A model generated the notes under the pieces. The model was not told the DNA's origin. It did not search any database and saw only the letters and a program-made list of their open reading frames with translations. 64,000 nt of DNA from Pseudonocardia sp. CNS-139 (GTDB lineage Bacteria; Actinomycetota; Actinomycetes; Mycobacteriales; Pseudonocardiaceae): NCBI GenBank assembly GCA_001942415.1, contig MKJX01000133.1, positions 24,873 through 88,872 on the forward strand. Reading direction: 5' to 3'. This document shows, piece by piece, positions 58,125 to 64,000 of the stretch (position 1 is its first letter; every line of letters starts with the position of its first letter). The position numbers and the translations under genes were made by a program.

Positions 58125-59575
58125 GTGCCGACATCGGGACCGCCGACGCAGCCCGGCCCCGTCGAGGTCCCCGATCCGCACACCAGGAAGGGGTCCGGGA
58201 CGCCCGCGGAGAGCACGGCCGACGCCACGGCTGGCACCACAGCCGCCCCGGCGAAGCTGGGGGTGGCGGGGCTCCTGCGCACCGGCCGCTACCGGCGGCT
58301 ACTCGGTGTGCGGTTCGCCACACAGTTCGGTGACGGCATGTTCCAGGCGGCGCTCGGCGGCGCCGTCCTCTTCAACCCGGAACGGCAGGCGGACCCGCTC
58401 GCCGTCGCCGCCGGCCTCGCGGTGCTGCTGCTGCCGTACTCGCTGATCGGGCCGTTCGCCGGCGCCCTGCTCGACCGCTGGGACCGGCGCAAGGTGCTGC
58501 TGGGCGCCAACCTCCTGCGGGCCCTTCTGGTCGTAGTGGTCGCCGGGGTCGTCTACGCCGGGATCGGCGGGCCGGCGCTCTATCTCGTCGCGCTCGCGGT
58601 GGCCGGGCTCAGCCGGTTCGTCAACGCCGGGCTCTCCGTCGCGCTCCCGCACGTCGTACCGCGGCGGCACCTCGTGGAGGCCAACACGCTCGCCGTCACC
58701 GTCGGGGCGGGCATGGCGGCGCTCGGCGGCGGCACGGCGATCGTGTTGCGCGAGCTCGTCGGCCCGGACGACACCGGCTCCGCGATCACGACGCTCGCGG
58801 CCGTCGTCGGGTCGCTGGTCGCCGCTGCGGTCGCCACCGGGTTCCGCCGCCGCACCCTCGGCCCGGACCACACCGACGCGCGGACCAGCACCGTCGCCAC
58901 CGTGCTGCACGGGTTCGCCGACGGCGCCCGCGCGACGGCCCGCGCCCCCCCGTCGGTGGCCGCGTCGTTTCCCTCGCGCTCGGGGGCCCCACCGGCTCGC
59001 GTTTCGGCATCTCGACGCTGCTCACGCTCTGCTCTTCCGCTCGTCTTCACCGACTCCGGGGGTGCTGCGGGCCGGATGGCCGCGTCGCGAGGCGGTGGTG
59101 CTCGCCGCCGCCGGGCTGGGCACGGCCGCGCTGGTCACGCCGCGAGGCGGTGGTGCTCGCCGCCGCCGGGCTGGGCACGGCCGCGCTGGTCACGCCGTGG
59201 ATGGTGCACCGGTGGGGCCGGCCGCGCACCGTGCGGACGGCGCTGCTGGTCGCCACCGCCACCCAGCTCGCGCTGGCCGCGCTCCTGTCCCTGCCCGCCG
59301 TGCTGGCGAGCGCGTTCGTGCTCGGCGCGACCGGCCAGGTCGTCAAGCTCTGCACCGACGCCGCCGTGCAGAGCGAGGTGGACGACGCGGTGCTCGGCCG
59401 GGTGTTCGCGCTGTACGACATCGTCTTCAACGTCGGCTACGTGATCGCGGTGGCCGCGGCGGCGCTCCTCAGCCCGCCCGACGGCTGGGCGCCGTGGCTG
59501 ATGGGCGCGGCGGCGGCCGTGTACGTGGTGGGGCTGCTGGCCCACGACCAGCAGCTGCGCCGCCGCCGCGCGTAG
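58125..59575 (+). CDS. MFS transporter (12-TM type), disrupted
   Basis: Membrane transporter of about 460 residues. GVRFATQFGDGMFQAALGGA is TM1, LLPYSLIGPFAGALLDRWDR is TM2 with the MFS motif A loop, and VLLGANLLRALLVVVVAGVV is TM3. AVASGTA-like TM regions continue to VFALYDIVFNVGYVIAVAAA. Frame breaks lie near 58960 and 59050, and a 55-bp tandem duplication at 59086-59195 also shifts the frame. Whether the gene is really broken depends on whether the duplication is real. An N-terminal cytoplasmic Pro/Thr-rich extension of 40 residues precedes TM1. The substrate is unknown. Confidence 0.75.
59086..59195 (+). repeat. Perfect 55-bp tandem duplication inside the MFS gene
   Basis: The unit at 59086-59140, beginning CGCGAGGCGGTGGTGCTCGC, is repeated exactly at 59141-59195. 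It encodes REAVVLAAAGLGTAALVTP. Because 55 is not a multiple of three the second copy is out of frame with the first. Removing one unit restores the natural continuation VTPWMVHRWGRPRTVRTALL. Confidence 0.9.
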
Positions 59576-59581
59576 CGCGGG

Positions 59582-59659
59582 CCCGCCACCCGTTGCAGCA
59601 GGGCCGCCCTCACGCAGGCAGGCGGCATGAGGGTGGCTTTGCTGCAACCGGTGGGCGGG
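59582..59659. terminator. Long imperfect hairpin between MFS and cca
   Basis: The 31-bp left arm begins CCCGCCACCCGTTGCAGCA, and the right arm ends TGCTGCAACCGGTGGGCGGG. They pair with only a few mismatches over about 31 bp around a 15-nt centre (CGCAGGCAGGCGGCA). It fills the 85-bp gap between two convergent genes and probably terminates both. Its size and arm divergence also fit a mobile palindromic element. Confidence 0.7.
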
Positions 59660-59660
59660 C

Positions 59661-61135
59661 TCAGCCCAGGCCGTTCTCCTGCGCCCACCGGCGCAGCTCC
59701 GCCTCGGCCTCCGCGTCGCCGAGCGGGCCCTTCTCCATCCGGACGGCGAGCATGTGCCGGTACGCCTTGCCGACCAGCGGCCCCGGCGGGATGCCGAGCA
59801 GCTTCATGATCGCGTTGCCGTCGAGCTCGGGGCGGATCGCGTCGAGCTCCTCCTGCTCGCGCAGCCGCGCGATCCGCTCCTCCAGCGAGTCGTAGCTGCG
59901 CTGCAGCGCGGCGGCCCGGCGGCGGTTGCGGGTGGTGCAGTCGGAGCGCACGAGCTGGTGCAGCTGGTCGAGCAGCGGCCCGGCGTCGGTGACGTAGCGG
60001 CGGACGGCCGAGTCGGTCCACTCGCCGCCGCCGTAGCCGTGGAAGCGCAGGTGCAGGAACACCAGCTGCGCCACGTCGTCGATGACGGCCTTCGGGTAGC
60101 GCAGCTCACGCAGCCGCTTGCGCACCATCTTGGCGCCGACCACCTCGTGGTGGTGGAAGCTCACCCGCCCGTCCGGCTCGCGGCGTCGGGTGGCCGGCTT
60201 GCCGACGTCGTGCAGGAGCGCGGCCAGCCGGAGCACGAGGTCCGGTCCGGCGGTCTCGCGGTCGATCGCCTGATCCATCACCACGAGCGAGTGCGTGTAG
60301 ACGTCCTTGTGCTGCATGTGCTCGTCGATCGCGAGCCGCATGGCCGGTACCTCGGGCAGCACCTCGTCGGCGAGCCCCGTGTCGACCGTCAGCTCGATGG
60401 CGCGGCGGGGGTGCGCGCCGAGCATCAGCTTCGTCAGCTCCACCTGCACGCGCTCGCGCGTGATGCGGCCCAGCTCGCCCGCCATCGCCGTCATCGCCGC
60501 GACCACGCGCGGCGCCGGGGTCAACCCGAGCTGGGAGACGAACCGCGCGGCCCGCAGCATCCGCAGCGGGTCGTCGGCGAACGACTCCTCCGGGGCGGCC
60601 GGCGTGTCGAGGGTGCCGGCGGCGAGCGCGGCGAGCCCGCCGTGCGGGTCGACGAACGTGCGCTCGGCGCCGGTCAGCTCCACCGCCATCGCGTTGGCGG
60701 TGAAGTCGCGCCGGACGAGGTCGTCCTCGATCGTGTCGCCGAAGGCGACGACGGGGTTGCGGGTGACGCGGTCGTACGCGTCGGCCCGGAACGTGGTGAT
60801 CTCCACCGTGGTGCCGCGGCGGCGGGCCCCGACCGTGCCGAACGCGATGCCGGTGTCCCACACGGCGTCGGCCCAGCCGGCGAGCAGCGCCAGCACCTGC
60901 TCCGGGCGGCGTCGGTGGTGAAGTCGAGGTCACCGGCGTCGCGACCGAGCAGCGCGTCGCGGACACTGCCGCCCACGAGGTACAGGCGATGCCCGGCCGC
61001 GGCGAACCGGGCAGCGAGCTCCTCCGTGACCGGGCCGGTCGGCACCATCTGCACGACAGCATTGTGCTGGGCCTTGAGGAGATCGGCGGGAACGGCGGCC
61101 GCGTTCGAGGCGGACGCCAGAGCGGCGGCAGACAC
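59661..61135 (-). CDS. cca: CCA tRNA nucleotidyltransferase
   Basis: Adds or repairs the 3' CCA end of tRNAs without a template. The length is about 491 residues. [20 protein letters not shown], then DFTTDA near residue 50, is the class II nucleotidyltransferase signature with metal-binding aspartates. [20 protein letters not shown], then [18 protein letters not shown] follow. A C-terminal HD domain ([15 protein letters not shown], near residue 307) is present, as in actinobacterial forms. A frame break lies near 60910. GTG 61135 is chosen. In actinobacteria this gene sits beside the NUDIX-mviN cluster next to oriC, as here. Confidence 0.95.
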
Positions 61136-61224
61136 GGCAAACCACTTTACTTCGGTCGACGGGGACGAGACGACGCGGTTACGGCGCGCTGCTTCGGTCC
61201 AGGCCCTTCGGCGCAAAGCCTCGT

Positions 61225-61230
61225 TACCAT
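61225..61230 (+). promoter_or_regulatory. TANNNT -10 element (TACCAT), leaderless start of NUDIX gene
   Basis: TACCAT ends 6 nt before ATG 61237, with no Shine-Dalgarno sequence. Confidence 0.5.
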
Positions 61231-61236
61231 CGCCAC

Positions 61237-61731
61237 ATGTCCACATCCCGCGGCCGCTCCGGGGGGCGCCGCGCGGGTCGCTCCTCGGACCGCCGACGGC
61301 GGCTGCGCACCGTCGACGAGACGTCCGCCGGGGGGCTGGTCGTGGACCACGCACGCGGGACGGCGGCCGTCATCGGCCGTCTGGACCGGCGCGGGAGACT
61401 TCTCTGGTCGCTGCCGAAGGGCCACATCGAGGCCGGCGAGACCGCGGAGGAGGCGGCGGTGCGAGAGGTCCAGGAGGAGACCGGCATCATCGGCCGCGTG
61501 GTCGCACCACTGGGCACCATCGACTTCTGGTTCGTCGCCGAGGACCGCCGCGTGCACAAGACCGTGCACCACTTCCTGCTGCGCGCGGTCGGGGGCGAGC
61601 TGTCCGACTCGGACGTCGAGGTCTCGGAGGTCGCCTGGGTCCCGCTCGAGGAGCTGGAGACCCGGCTGGCCTACGCGGACGAGCGCCGGCTGATACGGCG
61701 CGCCACCGAGCTTCTGGAGGAGTCGGCGTGA
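61237..61731 (+). CDS. NUDIX hydrolase
   Basis: Protein of 164 residues that should hydrolyse a nucleoside diphosphate linked to another group. The NUDIX box, [20 protein letters not shown] followed by TGI, lies at residues 62-84 with all catalytic Glu present. [14 protein letters not shown] and [20 protein letters not shown] follow the MutT4-like pattern of the gene next to mviN in mycobacteria (Rv3908). The basic N-terminus ([20 protein letters not shown]) is likely disordered. Its stop overlaps the GTG of the next gene, so the two are co-translated. The substrate is not determined. Confidence 0.9.
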   Translation: MSTSRGRSGGRRAGRSSDRRRRLRTVDETSAGGLVVDHARGTAAVIGRLDRRGRLLWSLPKGHIEAGETAEEAAVREVQEETGIIGRVVAPLGTIDFWFVAEDRRVHKTVHHFLLRAVGGELSDSDVEVSEVAWVPLEELETRLAYADERRLIRRATELLEESA

Positions 61732-64000
61732 AGCCGGTCGCGGCCCTGGTCGCGATCACCCTGGTGACGCTGGGCGGGCTGCTCGGCACCGGCACCCTGA
61801 CCGGGGTCGCCCGTGCCGAGCCGCCGAGCGCGCCGGCGCAGGACCCGAGCCAGAACCAGGGTGGCCCGCTCGTGCTGGACCTCGCGCAGGTCGGCCCGCG
61901 GGTGGTCACGACGGCGGGGCCGCGCACGCTCACCGTCACCGGGACGCTGACCAACACCGGCACGGCCCCGGTGGGCGACCTCGTCATCCGCGTGCAGCGC
62001 GGCAACCCGATCGAGACCGAGGGCGGGCTGCGCGACGCGCTCGACGGCACCGGGAACATCGAGGCGGTCACGCCGCAGTTCGTGCCGGTGCCGGGCGACG
62101 TGCCGCCGGGCGGGCAGCTGCCGGTGACGCTGACCGTCCCGCTGCGCGGCCCGACCGACTCCAGCCTCGCGCTCAACCAGACCGGCGTGCACCAGATCCT
62201 CGTGAACGTCAACGGCTCGCGCGACGGCGGCCCGCGGGCCCGGCTGGCGGCCGTCCGGATGCTGCTGCCCGTGCTGTCGCTCCCGCCCGACCCGGCCGCG
62301 CCGGACCGGGTGCCGGACGCCCGACCGGCGGCGCCACCCCGTTCACGATGCTGCTGCCGGTCACGGACGTGCCGCGGCGGGTCCCGACCGTGCCCGGCGA
62401 GCTGCCGGTGCTCACCGACGACGACCTGGCCGCGTCCTTCGCTCCCGGCGGCCGGCTCGGCGGGCTCGTCACCGCGCTCGCGCAGAACGCCCCGGAAGGC
62501 TCCCGGCTGCGCGCGGCGACCTGCCTCGCGATCGACCCGGACCTCGTCGAGACGGCGTCGGTGATGCGGCAGGCGGCCGGCTACCAGGTCCGCCGGCCCG
62601 ACGGGAGCCTGGTGCCCGGCACCGGGGGAGAGGCGGCCGGTCGCTGGCTCGACCAGCTCGCCGCCGTCGCCCGCAGCGGGTGCGTGATGGCGCTCCCGTA
62701 CGCGAACGCCGACGTGGCCGCGCTCGCCCGGGGCGGGCTGGGCGCGCTCGCCGGCTCCGCGATCACCGACGGGCGGGCGGTGCTCGACTCGATCCTGCAG
62801 GTCACGTCGATGCCCGGGGTGACGTGGCCGGCCGACGGGGTGGCCGACGAGCAGGCGCTCGACGTGATGGGCGGATCGGACGGGCGCGCGGTCGTGCTGT
62901 CCGCCGACGGCGTGGAGCAGGGCCGTTCGCAGGAGACCAGCGGGGTCGTCCCGCTGGCCGGCGGGCGCACGCCGCAGTTCGCCGTGCTCACCGACCCGCT
63001 GCTCACCACCGCCGCCGCCGGCCCGAACGCGCCCGACCTGCGGCCCGCGGAACGCGACAGCGGGTCCGGCCGCGGCACCCCGGTGACCTCGACGTCGCCG
63101 GCCGGTGGCCCGGGCCCGCTCTCCACGCAGGACCTCGTCGGCGCGCTCGCGTTCCGCACCGAGGAGCCGCTGGACGCCGCGGACGGCGAAGGCCCGCTGG
63201 TGCTCGCACCGCCGCAGGTGTGGTCGGCCGACGGCGCCGCGGCCACCGCGCTGCTCGGCGCCGTCGACCAGCTGCTCGACGCCAACCGGCTGGTGCCGCG
63301 TCCCCTGGACGCGGCCGTGACCGCGGGCCCGCCGCCGGACGCCGGCGCGCTCCCGCCCGTCTACCCGCTGCAGGCCGCGGGCCGCGAGGTGCCGCCCGTC
63401 CTCGTCGACGCGGTGCGCCGGACGTCCGAGGACATCGACGACCTGGGTTCGGCCGCCGTGCCCGACGCCGGGGTCGGCGTCAGCCCGGACGAGGTGCTCA
63501 CCCCGCTGCGGCACGGGCTGCTGCGGCCGGTCTCCGCGGCGTGGCGCGGCCGCCCGGACGCCGCCACGGGCAGCGCCGCGACCGTCGCCGGCCGGGTCGC
63601 CGAGCTGCGGGCGACGGTGCGTGTGGTGGAGCCGCCGAGCCCGTACTCGCTCGGGACCTCGGACGCCCCGATTCTCGTCACCCTGACGAATGGCCTGCCG
63701 GTCACCGTGCAGGTGCAGCTCGACATCTCGTCGTCGTCGGGGCTGCGGGTCGCGCCGATCGAGCCGCAGCTCGTGCCGCCGCTGGGCCGTCGGCAGGTGC
63801 GGGTGAGCGCGAGGTGGTGCGCGCCGGCCAGTTCACCGTGCAGGCGGCCGTGCGCACACCACACGGTGAACTCCTCGGCCCGCCGAGCCGGTTGCAGGTC
63901 CGCTCGACGGTCTACGGCACCATCACGGTGTGGTTGACGGCGAGCGCGGGCGTCCTGCTCGTGGTGCTGGCCGGCCGCCGGGTGCTCCGCCGGGTCCGTG
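61728..64000 (+). CDS. DUF6049 secreted/membrane protein (partial)
   Basis: Large exported protein of which about 757 residues are seen, cut by the right edge. A signal peptide [20 protein letters not shown] leads to a cleavage zone at VARAEPP (near residue 29). Extracytoplasmic beta-rich domains follow ([20 protein letters not shown]) and after a frame break near 62320 a TIM-like region ([40 protein letters not shown]). A second break lies near 63810. The last visible part [20 protein letters not shown] is the membrane anchor. It lies between NUDIX and, in relatives, mviN (as Rv3909), suggesting a role in cell-wall assembly. Confidence 0.85.

Overview
The window is high-GC actinobacterial chromosome, most likely from the Pseudonocardiaceae (Pseudonocardia-like). 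The signs are frequent GTG starts, stop/start overlaps of the GTGA and ATGA type, TANNNT -10 boxes lying 6-7 nt before start codons, DUF3040, the XRE-DUF5753/DUF397 pair, DUF2339, DUF5318 and a bacterial nitric oxide synthase. The right half carries the conserved origin-proximal block dnaB ... rplI-rpsR-ssb-rpsF ... GT87-ponA-DUF5318 / padR-ino1 ... leuS ... cca / nudix-DUF6049. As I recall the Streptomyces gene order, these loci lie on one side of oriC in the same arrangement, so oriC probably lies beyond the right edge.

Layout. 1-6.0 kb: a GT4 glycosyltransferase (cut by the left edge), an AhpD-like protein, DUF3024, a large uncharacterised protein and GTP-dependent PEP carboxykinase. 6.4-10 kb: an MFS exporter with a divergent TetR regulator around a perfect operator palindrome, then a membrane GGDEF protein. 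10.2-10.5 kb: four tiny ORFs, each with its own Shine-Dalgarno sequence and each encoding the same hexapeptide, MRNWHW. 10.6-15 kb: a small unknown protein, TldE/TldD and two unknown proteins. 15-25 kb: a zinc-finger protein, a DUF2339 membrane protein, two GT2 enzymes with trmB, nitric oxide synthase, a NYN protein and an amidohydrolase. 25-34 kb: a beta-helix membrane protein, an aldo-keto reductase, a BlaI/M56 pair, a C-methyltransferase-like enzyme and pcaIJD. 34-38 kb: dnaB and the rplI-rpsR-ssb-rpsF group with a folded rpsF leader. 38-45 kb: an SDR/TetR pair, endonuclease IV with two membrane glycosyltransferases, and XRE/DUF397. 45-64 kb: a DUF3052 remnant, GT87, PBP1, DUF5318, padR-ino1, an NlpC/P60 hydrolase, leuS with an attenuator-like leader, YqgE, MFS, cca, NUDIX and DUF6049 (cut by the right edge).

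The most unusual locus is the MRNWHW array. The four coding segments are identical in sequence, including one that starts with GTG. The spacers between them are unrelated in sequence and differ in length, and each copy has a GGAGG-type ribosome-binding site at correct spacing. This looks like selection on a translated hexapeptide, or on a repeated translation-start element, rather than a recent DNA duplication. The nearest known comparison is the minimal RiPP precursors of the biarylitide type (MRYYH, crosslinked by a P450), but no P450 or other peptide-modifying enzyme lies in this window. TldD/TldE, a peptidase family involved in RiPP maturation and peptide turnover, is encoded about 0.6 kb away.

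Quality warning. About 30 genes, including the essential dnaB, ssb and cca as well as ino1 and pckG, need one or more single-base frame corrections to give intact family-typical proteins. The spread across essential genes points to sequencing or assembly indels rather than decay. Coordinates below span the whole gene across such frame breaks, and approximate break positions are given in each entry.
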